Positions 56,201 through 64,000 of a stretch of DNA of 64,000 nt are shown piece by piece. The stretch lies in the NCBI GenBank assembly GCA_034670405.1, contig JAXDDX010000007.1:4234001-4298000 (forward strand), read 5' to 3'. The stretch is from Hoplostethus atlanticus (Eukaryota; Chordata; Actinopteri; Trachichthyiformes; Trachichthyidae). Each line of letters opens with the position of its first letter. The stretch's first letter is position 1. The position numbers and the translations under genes are program-made. The notes under the pieces are model-generated. The model was not told the DNA's origin, did not search any database, and saw only the letters and a program-made list of their open reading frames with translations.

Positions 56201-59142
56201 CATTCACCAGCTGTACTCCTCTTCCTCCGCTCCCACTTTTCCCCAGATATACCCACCTCTCCTTCCCTCCTTCCACCAAGATAATGAATTGCCCCAGTTG
56301 GCATCTTTTCATTTTCACAGCCTCATTTAGACAGCAGTGCAGATGCGTTGAGCCAGCCAGACTACTGCACCTGTTACCAGCTGCTGAAAAACACCACCTT
56401 GATTCTCCAATTATGGAATTAGTCTTCTCTGGGATTTAGTTTGGAACTACAGGCAGCCGCTCAGTCGCGTTTTCTTCTCTCTCCTCAAACACTAATTGAA
56501 TTTGTTGTCGTGCCCTCCCATGAAAGAAAATGCTTCATCTCCTTTGTGTGGGAGGCTGTTGCTAACACACAAACACATGCTCTACATTCCCATCCTATAG
56601 AGGGGTTAAAAATGCATAGTCTCACCAAGGTACTGTTAGGGTACTTACTCAGTTACTCATAGGCCCAGACACCAGTTACTCTACCAAGCAATAGAGGAAC
56701 AGTTTTGTCGCATCTCCTACTTTTTCAACTCATATTTATAACTTTTTTTTCCTTTTTGCACTACAAGATTACTTAGATTTTGTTATGATAAAATCAAAGT
56801 ATTGATTTGAATTTTGAAAGCTAAGCTCAAATTGTATCATTGGATCGAGCCTGTCTCCAACTTTGAATTACCACAGAAACAATCAAAATAAGTTGGCAAC
56901 AGCACTCCAGAGAAATGACTTGGTGGACAGTATTGTTATTATGATAAATTATTTGTGCTTGCTTGAAACAATGATGCAGAATAACGATGATGATGCTATT
57001 TCAAATATTCACTAATGTTGCGTACCTACACTCCCTCCATCGTCCCTATCAGGCCACAGACCGGTATCTGTGCCTTGTCGCTACCGTGGCAACGTGCCCT
57101 TCCCCTTAACTTGAGTGCTAATAATGAGTAGTGGCAGGAAGTGGGCCAGGTGTTCGGCCCAGTGTCACATTGCTATAGTTAAACTCTAAAGAGGAACGTG
57201 TTATTTTGTGGCCGTCTTTGTTTGCAGTTTTGTTATGGCCACCTGCCTCTCTGTACGTTTCCCGATCCAACCACAAACTGGACTCTTTCATAGGTATAGA
57301 AGTATAGGACAAGAGTGCCGTAACGTTTAGCAGAAGTTGACAGCCAATTAATTTACTTTACAACTGTAACCTGACGTTATCTGAATTGTCTTGATGTGTG
57401 TTAAAACAAACACTAAGAATTATTTTCAAATATGCGATGCAGATGTGAGTGGACCAGTGTATACGTTAACTATAACCGTGCATGTTTCTTCATGTGCTGT
57501 AGGATGTGAAGGCGGTGGTGACCCACTCAGTCCAGAGTGGCATACACTCTATTGGAGGTGTGCAGGTCCTCTTCCCTCTGTTTGCACAGCTGGATTACTT
57601 CCAGCCCTCCAGCCACGAGCTGGACACCTCAGTCTGGTAACACACACACACACACACACACACGCTTAATTACACACATCTAATTACATAATAGTGTTTC
57701 TATAACTGTTTTTGTTGTTCTTACTGTACAGTTAGTTGGAAATGAGGCTCTCTATATTTAAGTTAATATGCTAGTGCTGGCCTTGAAGGCCATGAGGTCA
57801 TCTTTCTGTTAATTACAGCTCTGTTGTCTCTGCCACCCTCAAGGTGATCCTAACTAGAAACTGTGCTCCCAGCACAATGGTGACACAACACCCTTATTCA
57901 ATCACATTGCATGTAGGGTGCCCTCTAAGAGCCATGGCTTCGTCAGCAGCTTACACAGCTCATTCCCTCTCTCTCTCTCTCTCCCTCTGTCTCTCTCTCT
58001 CTCTGTCTCTCTCTGCCTGTCTGTCTGTCTGTCTCTCCATCTCAGCTGCACTTTGCTGTCCTTTGTGATGGAGCTGTTGAAGAACTCAGTGGCTATGCAA
58101 GAGCAGGTCCTCGCCTGCAAAGGCTTTCTGGTCATAGGCTACGCTTTGGAGAAGGTGAGAGACACACAAATTGGCTCAGCCAGCCACAGAATACAGACGA
58201 GGGCTTTTCATATGACTGTGACACTCTGCTATCTCCCCTCATGAGTAGCTGCACTCATAATGACCCCAGGACAAGAACATGGCTGACCTTGATTTCCTTA
58301 TCTCCATCATACGCACGCATGCACACACAAAGACAAGCAAACACACACACAGGCAAACACACACACAGGCAAACACACACAGGCAAGCACACACACAGGC
58401 AAACACACACACAGGCAAACACACACACTGGCAAACACACAGTGACACATAGGCACACAAACAACAACACTTGATATGAGACAGACTGTTTACCCTCAGC
58501 TGTATTTGGAGGTCACAGCTGGCTTGTGTGCTTGTTAAGCAAAAGAGGAAGCATCTTTCTTGTGTGTCCTTTTCCTCCCCTCTCTCTGTTGCAACTCCCT
58601 CACTCCTCTGTTCTTTCCCTTCCTTTCACTGACACATGTATCATGCCTCTCCTTTCTTTCTTCCCCCTCCTTGTGTACTTTCCACCTCCTTGTCACCCTG
58701 TCTGCGCTGCAGTCTTCCAAGGTTCATGTGACGCGGCCCGTCCTGGAGATTGCGCTGGCCTTTTCCAGATACCTTAGCAACCTGCAGAATGGCGTCTTGC
58801 TGCTCAAGCAGCTGTGTGACCACATTCTGTTCAACCCTGCCATCTGGATCCACGCCTCTGCCAAGGTAGCATACACACCAGGACATTATTATGTATTTGG
58901 ATACATTCAGGATGGGCTGTGTTACCACCTTCACTTGCCTTGTATGCTCTTGCCCTGCCTTTTATTTTAGAGTTCAGCCTGCAGTACAAGGTTATTCCTC
59001 CACCTGTGACTCAGTGGCTGCTTTTTAAATGAGAATGGCTTGCCTAATACCCGTAGGGGCTTAGAAGCCTCCACTTATCATAGCCGCAAAAAAGCTAGGA
59101 CACACTAAAATTGGATTTTAATTCTGCTCCAACTCAAGCTGC

Positions 59143-59191
<49 letters not shown>

Positions 59192-62100
59192 TATGCATCT
59201 GCTTTATCCTTCACAGGTGCAATTGATGCTCTACACTTACCTGGCGACAGAGTTCATCAGCACAGTGACCATCTATAACGCCATACGCAGGGTGGGCACG
59301 GTACTGCAGGTCATGCATACACTAAAGTACTACTACTGGGTTGTCAACCCCCAGGACCGCAGTGGAGTCATGCCCAAGGGCCTAGGTGAGAGCACAGCAG
59401 ACCTAGAGATGTGGTATTCCCATTCCTCCTCTTGCCCTGCTTTCACGTACACACACACACACACACATACACACATACACACACACACCCACTCACTCTC
59501 TCAGGGCAGCACCTACAAGTGATAGATCTGGAGCATAACTTCAATTTCACCAGAAAAAAGTAGGTTGATTATCCGGCCTTTATTTTTCCATTTCTTTCCT
59601 AATCCTTCTGGGTTCTGCTCATTTCATTTATATTTAGCTCCATTCAATAGTCAATCTGCTGTTTGGGTTTTCAGATGGTCCAAGACCTAACCAGAAGGAG
59701 ATCCATTCTCTCAGAGCCTTTCTGCTGTTGTTTGTCAAGCAGCTCATAATGAAGGTAAGTCCATGACTCCTAATACCACAAAACTGAAAAAAGACTATTT
59801 TATTTGTCAGTGATAAAGTAAATATCTTGGGGTTCCTGGTTGATGTAGACTTAAAGTAGAAAATGGCACATTTGGATGCCAAAATCATGTTTGCTTGTGG
59901 TTACATCAGAGATACTCATCATGCCCTTCCACATGAGCTTCTCCACTTATGTTAGTGATGCAACGTTACTGTAGCTGGTGCACTTAACAGGTGCAGTTAA
60001 CTAGTGCAACTCTTTCGCCGAGATGATGGCCTCAGTTTACTAGCAAGTTAGCTACCACTTCATAAGAGTGAATGTAGCTACTCTTTGGTTTAAGGTTTTA
60101 GGTGATATGTAACTGAAAATAATGTACTTTTAATTTTCCTTTCATCACATCATCATAATCTGGGAAGGATATTTTATATTATTTTCAAACACAATTTGTA
60201 ATATAAAACACTTGTAATATATGAATGTAGATGTCAAAATGCCTGCCGCTTCACATTCACCGTGCAGGTCCCATCTAATCAATCACACCCATCAATGTAC
60301 TTGGCACTAGTGTGATTAGTTAAAATCACTGGTTGCACTAAGCTCCTTAGTTAGGCACCTCCCCTCCCAAAGCAAATTTGATGCATTTGTTCAGCCAGGC
60401 CTACACGTACTGCATACAGTGGGTGTACAGAGAAAAATTAATCAATGAAGTAAGACAATGGTGAAGTGATTATTTATTGTGTCATTATTTTCTAGGATCA
60501 TGGCATCAAAGAAGACGAGCTACAGAGCATCCTCAACTACCTGCTTACAATGCATGAGGTAGGAATGCATACTGTCCACGCAGCATCGGTCATATAAACC
60601 TCTCCACCAGATGGCAACATAATCCTACCTCTCGAGTTCCTATACTTTCTCCTCCCGCCATCTGATATGCAGAGCAAGAGCAGGCCGCTCCTGCTGCGAA
60701 GGGAAGCATTACTGTTCCTTGTTAGTATTCTCCGTCTGCCAGTCATAAGTCCTGACAGAAGCGGTCTTGTTTAGACTGCAGCGATGCATGGCAAATTAAT
60801 GAAGCAGTAAAACAATAAACCCTGTAGGAATACGGGGTGATTACAATATTCCTTAGAACATCCACTGTCACGTAGCGGCCCTTGATTTTATTGAAAGCAT
60901 GTTCATGATTCATTAGTTCAAATACTTGTTATGCATTTTAGTATTGCTTTTGATGATGTTTTTACTAGTTTCACTAATCAAGATCAGACTGTGCCAGACA
61001 AACCAATTTAGTAAAGAATAAATAGTTGAGAAATAATTATAGTGCATACTTGTGCGTATCTGCCTTAACGTGTTTTTTATTGACACTGACCACGGCTGTA
61101 TATTCTTCATTGTTTCCAAGATGTCGTTATGAAAGCGGTCCAATTTATTCCAATGCCGTTATTGAATATTGAAGTACCCATGGGACTCTGCTCTCTGTCC
61201 CTCAGGATGACAATCTCATGGACGTACTGCAGTTGTTGGTGGCTCTGATGTCTGAACACCCTGGGTCCATGGTCCATGCCTTTGACCAGCGCAACGGGAT
61301 ACGGTACCTGTTCGCCTTTCAACGTTCTCCTGTACTAGGCACACATGCTTACACAGCTGGGCATTCAATTTGTTTACGATCGATTTTAATATATTTTCTA
61401 TTAGATTTATATGTATTTATATATATATATATACATGTATATATATATGTATATTCTTTTTTTTTATATATAACTCAATATTAAAGTGATGTATTTTTGT
61501 ATTCTTACCCCGAGATGAAGCAGATGATTTTCAATATTCAGAGCTTTAGTTGCATGTATCATGTGTTTCTTCAGTACGTTATGCTTCCCTTTATTGGTTG
61601 GCCAATATGGCCAACCAATAAAGATGGTTTCTTGTTTCATTTGAAGCTCTCTCATACCTGAAATTCAACAGCTATCTGATTTATTCCATTCATTTTAACG
61701 GCGTGCCTCTGTGTTTCCTGGGTTATGGGTTAAGATAAACAATATATGGTCCATATTCTGTAGGTGCTTATTGAAGGTTCAGAGGTTTTTGTATGACTGT
61801 AGGTTTATCTAACAGTTTGGTTTGTGAATACCGTATGCTCATTGTTTTTGTTTCATTTTAGAACTGATCAAATGCTGTTATGAAAATAGGCATAATAGTG
61901 TTTGGCATAAGCGTGATGCATGTTATGCTACTATTTTCTAATGAAAAGCTAAAATAGTGGATGTTAATATTCATTATATACTAAATGCATGCTTGGTATC
62001 TAGATTTCTTACTTTTTTGCCTTTTTTTTTACAGTGTGATCTACAAGCTGCTGGCATCTAAAAGTGAAGGAATAAGAGTGCAGGCACTCAAAGTCATGGG

Positions 62101-64000
62101 CTACTTTCTGAAGCACTTGCCACCAAAGTAAGTTCAAAAACTAAGCTGATGTTCTAATCAGTCATATAGTGGATATGGCAAAATTTAATTCAGCATCATA
62201 TAGTAATAAATTAATGTAATTCAGTGTTTGGGTCCCTTTCAGTTCAGTGTTTTCAGTGTTCAGCAATGGTTGTTTTTTTTTTAAATTATTTTTTTTTTTT
62301 AAACAAAATTATAAAAATGTCTTAAAACAAATCTAATGACAAATAACTGAAAGGTTATGTTATGAATAATTCAGAATAACTAACATTGTTTTATTTTGAG
62401 GAATAAAATTGAATTACTGATCCCAAAGTTTCACATCCTCTAGAAACTTACATGTAGAGCCATCTGCTGTACATTACATCGTCTTTTGCGTTATTTTAAG
62501 GCAACTAGTCAGTTTTTTAATAAATCTTGTGTGGAACCGCTGTAAAATACTGTAGTAGAACTCTCTTGTTAGAGTGCTAAATTTAAACAAAACAGGTCGA
62601 GTGATCGTTGATCGTTTCAGTCTGCAGGCATCACTGTCTGTAAAATAAAAACTGGTGTAGCTCAAACAAACTACATTACTATCTTCTTGTTGAGAATTAT
62701 TTTGATATAAATATGGCACATGAGGAAGTAGAGGTGCAGCGTTGTGTGTGGGGGGGGGGGGGTGCTTGGTGAGATACCGGTCATATTGTAAGCCGTTCCC
62801 TGCTTCATCTTGATCAGCAACCACCAACTATGGTTTGTGCCTCCTATGCTGCAACGCCAGCCCCAAACTCTAGCCCGGGCCGCTGTCCTAGCAGCAGTAT
62901 AAGGGCTCGTGCAAGGGATGCAAGGTTGACCTGGTGGCTATCTGTAAACTGTCCATGGCTCTTTAACTGAGTTATAATCCTAAGAGTGAAACTGATCCAT
63001 GATCAGAGATGAAAGCGATGAGGACTTATCTGTGAAGAACTGCTCTTACTTAGTCAGCAGGAATTCTCTTTTTCATTTCCTCCATGTCAAATGTCAGCTG
63101 GAGCTCGGCTGAGTTATAGCACTATGGATTTCAATTACTCTTAATTCTATGGCTCATCAGAAGCTTTCACGTTTTGCCCTCATCACTTGTGAAATTATTG
63201 ATATTGCAGAATATTTTCAGCATCATTCTCTTAACCTTGTGAAATAATAATCTTAATATCATAACTATGCTATTATGATATTAAGTCAATATGAAGGCGC
63301 TGCAGTGCCACTATAGAAGTATTATAGCAACACTATAGGCAAATAATTAATAGTTACTCTGCCTGACCTTTGACCTCCTAACTCCTTGACTAGGAGGAAA
63401 TCAGAGGTCATGCTGGGTCACGGCCTCTTCTCCCTGCTCACTGAACGCCTGATGCTCAACTCCAGCCATTTTACCATGACAACATACAACGTGCTCTTCG
63501 AGGTCAGTGGTACTTTCTCACTCTAGTCATGTGTTGATAGAATTGATCCGAATCGACAACAATGACATAATCTCTTATGTATTGAAATATAGGTATATAA
63601 AATTGTATTTTTATATTCTACACACGGAATATTGTCTTGATATTTTTTACACCACGTAACTTCCTGGATTCACAGTACTGTTGTATTTTTGCTTTTTTTC
63701 TCACCATTTCCTTGTCCAACTTTCCTTTTGCCTACACTGCACAATATTTAATAATGTTAAACACAAAAGACATTTATATAAGTATAGCAGAAATACATAA
63801 TATTGCATCATACTGCCGACAGACCTTCTGCAGCATCTTGATTTGACTATTATTTAGGAGTCTATGTGATGGTGAAACACAGCTACGTAGGACTGAAGCG
63901 CAGTTTGTTTCTCTGTTGGTTTTTAAGAGCCATGTGGATATTTATGACTAGAATCCTCTCTCTCTCTCTCCTCTGGTAGATTCTGACAGAACAGATCTGC
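19253..64000 (+). CDS. lrba: LPS-responsive beige-like anchor protein, N-terminal part (runs off right edge)
   Basis: LRBA is a large BEACH-WD40 scaffold of endosomal/Golgi vesicles; in mammals it protects CTLA-4 from lysosomal degradation. Nineteen coding exons chain in frame: 19253-19438, 46047-46278, 47572-47672, 48842-48937, 51916-52037, 52888-53014, 53843-53962, 55376-55522, 55841-56038, 57503-57636, 58046-58154, 58713-58865, 59217-59385, 59675-59754, 60496-60558, 61206-61303, 62035-62127, 63394-63502 and 63980-64000 (cut). They total 2,358 nt, 786 codons, out of roughly 2,860 in human. The start MASEETPG and [20 protein letters not shown] match LRBA. Residues such as FSKLQGEKG and RYLSNLQNG, together with synteny, favour LRBA over its paralogue neurobeachin. 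PH, BEACH and WD40 domains lie beyond the window. No frame break is seen. Confidence 0.97.
21628..21800. repeat. GAT/AAT microsatellite and degraded fish interspersed repeat
   Basis: A (GAT)n/(AAT)n simple repeat is followed by CTTATCCAGAGCGACTTAAA and GAGTGCAACAGTA. The core phrase (CTCTTATCCAGAGCGACTTA) is a widespread teleost repeat motif, also echoed near 13.58 kb. Only a fragment is recognisable and its class cannot be settled here. Confidence 0.55.
23557..23625 (-). repeat. (TAGA)n with Rex3-like LINE tail
   Basis: About 14 TAGA units are followed by TACTTTATTGAT. On the minus strand this reads ATCAATAAAGTA plus TCTA repeats, the usual 3' terminus of fish Rex3/RTE LINEs. No coding part is recognisable to the right, so this is a short 5'-truncated insertion or its remnant. 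Confidence 0.55.
26190..26355 (+). repeat. Possible degraded tRNA-derived SINE
   Basis: The segment has a B-box-like GGTCGCCAGTTGGAAACCCC and ends with GAGGTGCTCTTGAGCAAAGC, a phrase near the end of several fish SINE or DNA repeats. No clear A box or target duplication is seen. The call rests on motif memory only. Confidence 0.35.
27085..27150. repeat. (AC)33 microsatellite
   Basis: A 66-bp perfect AC tract in lrba intron 1. It is a simple repeat and is likely length-polymorphic. Confidence 0.97.
27960..28466. mobile_element. Non-autonomous foldback DNA transposon with TTAA target sites
   Basis: Two inverted arms of 128 bp (27964-28091 and 28335-28462) match with about three mismatches. The outer ends read AGCCCCAGGAAACTTGGC and its complement, flanked by TTAA at 27960-27963 and 28463-28466. 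The symmetry means TTTAAA could also be the boundary. The internal 240 bp encodes nothing recognisable. TTAA duplication fits Kolobok or piggyBac; the termini do not start with the usual piggyBac CCC, so Kolobok-like is my preference. The close arm match suggests a fairly young copy. Confidence 0.8.
28933..28984. repeat. (GT)n microsatellite, interrupted
   Basis: Two GT tracts are separated by a GGGG interruption. This is a simple repeat in lrba intron 1. Confidence 0.9.
30046..30136. repeat. Purine-rich (GGA/GAA)n tract
   Basis: About 90 bp almost purely A and G on the plus strand, built from GAGGA, GAAGGA and GAGAA units. Such polypurine tracts can form triplex DNA. The Glu/Lys-rich frame across it is a by-product of composition. 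Confidence 0.85.
31680..32416 (-). mobile_element. Degraded non-LTR retrotransposon fragment (RT palm region)
   Basis: On the minus strand the stretch near 32416-32144 encodes [13 protein letters not shown] followed by [12 protein letters not shown]. This resembles a common fish non-LTR retrotransposon reverse transcriptase (typical pattern PPxRAYMDDxT and LxxLxxxxxWARMxFKP). Further 3', to about 31.68 kb, pieces such as [11 protein letters not shown] echo the same protein. The copy is heavily decayed with many breaks. The clade is uncertain from the sequence alone. Confidence 0.6.
35774..35964. mobile_element. hAT foldback MITE with 8-bp target duplication
   Basis: The element proper is 35782-35956 (175 bp). 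Its ends are CAGGGGTGTCAAAC and the complement, the hAT (Charlie-like) terminus. Inverted arms of about 74 bp differ at roughly one base and are separated by a 27-bp loop. The 8-bp direct repeat GTCTGGGG flanks it (35774-35781, 35957-35964), as expected for hAT. It has no coding capacity. The clean arms and target duplication suggest recent movement. Confidence 0.93.
35961..36070 (+). repeat. tRNA-derived SINE beside the hAT MITE
   Basis: The sequence GGGGTGTCCTGGTGGCTCAG then TGGTCTAAGGC is an A-box-bearing tRNA-like head, and GACTCGAATCCTG is the B box. This head followed by a pyrimidine-rich CCCCTCCTCTCTCACCC body is a familiar fish SINE arrangement. Its first bases overlap the right target duplication of the MITE, so the hAT copy landed at its 5' end. 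Confidence 0.6.
39061..39075. repeat. G15 homopolymer
   Basis: A run of 15 G in lrba intron 1. Its length is prone to both biological and assembly variation. Confidence 0.85.
42766..42969 (+). mobile_element. LINE ORF2 C-terminal fragment (L2/Rex1-type)
   Basis: The frame here reads [39 protein letters not shown] and HFFRLAFT before a stop. It matches the C-terminal pattern of fish L2/Rex1 (CR1-superfamily) ORF2 proteins: RSxGxxLLxVPRSRLKT, APxLWNxLPxxIR, then K(T)HLFSLAF. Only the last 68 or so codons remain, so the copy is severely 5'-truncated. Confidence 0.7.
46008..46029. repeat. (CTT)n tract at lrba exon 2 acceptor
   Basis: A short CTT repeat makes up part of the pyrimidine tract of the exon 2 acceptor, ending 17 nt before the exon. 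It probably acts as the splicing polypyrimidine tract. Confidence 0.85.
46047..48937 (+). CDS. lrba: lrba exons 2-4 (helical N-terminal region)
   Basis: Exons 46047-46278, 47572-47672 and 48842-48937 encode residues 63-205. The protein runs [19 protein letters not shown], then [39 protein letters not shown] and [18 protein letters not shown]. The Leu-rich helical pattern fits the armadillo-like N-terminal repeats of the BEACH family. Phases (1, 0, 0) match. Exon 3 has an unusual acceptor in which (GT)7 ends only seven bases before the exon. Confidence 0.96.
49640..50655 (+). mobile_element. 5'-truncated L2-type LINE with RT remnants
   Basis: In lrba intron 4, frames encode [20 protein letters not shown] (RT motif with VPQG), then HADDVQ (the catalytic YADD box with Tyr changed to His), [32 protein letters not shown] and [19 protein letters not shown]. 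These are hallmarks of fish L2/Rex1-type ORF2. The coding region changes frame several times, has an internal deletion after the ADD box and lacks the endonuclease, so it is dead. The 3' end has TTTGTAAAGCACATTGTGA and GCCATACAAAT, an L2-like tail. Confidence 0.85.
51459..51527. repeat. (CA)n microsatellite
   Basis: About 34 perfect CA units in lrba intron 4, some 390 bp upstream of exon 5. Open frames on both strands through it are artefacts. Confidence 0.97.
51916..55522 (+). CDS. lrba: lrba exons 5-8 (ConA-like lectin domain)
   Basis: Exons 51916-52037, 52888-53014, 53843-53962 and 55376-55522 encode residues 206-377. They include [74 protein letters not shown] and [20 protein letters not shown]. 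This is the concanavalin A-like lectin/laminin-G fold that BEACH proteins carry inside the armadillo region; its ligand is not established. Sequence is almost identical to human LRBA over long runs. Phases 2, 0, 0, 0 agree with neighbours. Confidence 0.97.
52400..52690. promoter_or_regulatory. Candidate conserved noncoding element in lrba intron 5
   Basis: This stretch has no open frame or repeat and looks compositionally unlike its flanks. It is rich in homeodomain-type AT cores (CCAATAATTAATTTC, GAGATTAATTCACT) set between GC-rich blocks. LRBA introns are known to host regulatory elements for the neighbouring developmental gene MAB21L2. Calling this one is inference; no alignment was available. 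Confidence 0.25.
52843..52868 (+). repeat. (TG)13 tract before lrba exon 6
   Basis: Thirteen TG units end 19 nt before exon 6, separated from it by CCCTTCATTTCTTTCAG. On the transcript this is a UG repeat next to a 3' splice site. Confidence 0.9.
53161..53212. repeat. (AC)26 microsatellite
   Basis: About 52 bp of perfect AC repeat in lrba intron 6. Confidence 0.95.
54412..54597. mobile_element. Tc1/mariner-type MITE
   Basis: The element (54414-54595, 182 bp) has terminal inverted repeats CAGTACTGTGCAAAAGTCTT and its near-perfect complement at the right end (one mismatch over about 26 bp). It is flanked by TA on both sides, the mariner target duplication. The interior is A-rich and noncoding. 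It lies in lrba intron 7. The termini are a widely seen fish mariner-derived type. Confidence 0.9.
55841..59385 (+). CDS. lrba: lrba exons 9-13
   Basis: Exons 55841-56038, 57503-57636, 58046-58154, 58713-58865 and 59217-59385 encode residues 378-632 or so. Landmarks are [93 protein letters not shown] and [20 protein letters not shown]. This continues the helical armadillo-like region after the lectin domain. All junction phases agree. Exon 10 is followed within five bases of its donor by a CA repeat, and exon 13 is preceded by a long TG repeat. Confidence 0.96.
57639..57663. repeat. (CA)n tract after lrba exon 10 donor
   Basis: A CA repeat begins a few bases after the GTAACA donor of exon 10. 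CA-rich intronic tracts are hnRNP L binding sites, so it could affect donor choice. That is inference. Confidence 0.85.
57966..58036. repeat. (CT)n-rich tract before lrba exon 11
   Basis: A CT/CTGT simple repeat forms the long polypyrimidine region ahead of exon 11 (start 58046). Confidence 0.85.
58329..58446. repeat. Minisatellite, about 14-16-bp unit
   Basis: Roughly eight copies of a unit like GGCAAACACACACACA occur in tandem, with unit lengths varying in the CA part. It lies in lrba intron 11. It grew from a CA repeat with a periodic GGCAA or GGCAAG interruption. Confidence 0.85.
59145..59186 (+). repeat. (GT)21 tract before lrba exon 13
   Basis: Twenty-one GT units end 30 nt before exon 13, separated by TTTTCATATGCATCTGC and a short pyrimidine tract to the acceptor. 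Confidence 0.95.
59449..59489. repeat. (CA)n microsatellite, interrupted
   Basis: A CA/CATA repeat about 65 bp after the exon 13 donor, in lrba intron 13. Confidence 0.85.
59675..64000 (+). CDS. lrba: lrba exons 14-19 (exon 19 cut by window edge)
   Basis: Exons 59675-59754, 60496-60558, 61206-61303, 62035-62127, 63394-63502 and 63980-64000 encode the last 155 or so residues in the window. Landmarks are [78 protein letters not shown] and [20 protein letters not shown]. The split Arg (CG|T) and Lys (AA|G) codons at exons 16/17 and 17/18 confirm the junctions. The last exon begins ILTEQIC and continues off the edge. Confidence 0.96.
61412..61473. repeat. AT-rich (TA)n/(TATG)n tract
   Basis: Alternating TA/TATG units with a T run, in lrba intron 16. 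This is simple sequence. Confidence 0.8.
61589..61623. repeat. Perfect 16-bp-arm palindrome
   Basis: The arms CTTTATTGGTTGGCCA and TGGCCAACCAATAAAG are exact reverse complements separated by ATA. The 35-bp structure lies in lrba intron 16 and contains two inverted CCAAT motifs. No target duplication or longer element is apparent around it. Confidence 0.9.
62750..62762. repeat. G13 homopolymer
   Basis: A 13-G run after a short TG tract, in lrba intron 17. Confidence 0.85.

Noticed and set aside
58239-58474. Regular repeat spacing resembling a repeat array such as CRISPR
   Set aside because: It is a CA-derived minisatellite in a vertebrate intron; there are no spacers, only tandem units.
46047-64000. 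Neurobeachin (nbea) instead of lrba
   Set aside because: Diagnostic stretches ([26 protein letters not shown]) and the rps3a/sh3d19 neighbours point to lrba.

Overview
The window is vertebrate nuclear DNA, most likely from a teleost fish. It has split genes with GT-AG introns, exon phases that chain correctly, long CA/TG microsatellites, and fish-type repeats (tRNA-derived SINEs, L2/Rex-type LINE ends, hAT, mariner and TTAA-target foldback elements). No prokaryotic features, CRISPR array or phage genes are present. The species cannot be fixed from the sequence alone.

Three host genes are supported. sh3d19 (+, coding exons from about 2.9 kb to 11,089) encodes a proline-rich adaptor with five C-terminal SH3 domains. 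rps3a (-, 15,511 to 11,833, six coding exons, 266 aa, complete) encodes small-subunit ribosomal protein eS1. lrba (+, from ATG 19,253 to beyond the right edge) is represented by its first 19 coding exons, 786 codons, covering the helical N-terminus and the ConA-like lectin domain. The order and relative orientation sh3d19(+) / rps3a(-) / lrba(+) match human SH3D19-RPS3A-LRBA on 4q31.3, so this is an ancient linkage block. The genes do not form a pathway: SH3D19 acts in endocytosis and ADAM shedding, RPS3A in translation, LRBA in vesicle trafficking.

Layout: 1-2,887 upstream sequence with no supported exon; 2,888-11,089 sh3d19, tail-to-tail with rps3a; 11,833-15,535 rps3a with a TOP leader, a TCTCGCGAG promoter motif and one candidate intronic C/D snoRNA; 15.5-18.5 kb intergenic; 18.5-19.25 kb lrba leader; 19,439-46,046 the 26.6-kb lrba intron 1, which carries most of the transposon fossils; 46,047-64,000 lrba exons 2-19 with microsatellite-rich introns.

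The most interesting points are modest. The long-isoform part of sh3d19 has two apparent one-base frame breaks, both upstream of the Met that matches the human canonical start, so the 719-aa short form is intact. Several lrba 3' splice sites are preceded by UG tracts. There are three well-defined foldback elements with target duplications, and one perfect 16-bp-arm palindrome. I see no novel biological system.
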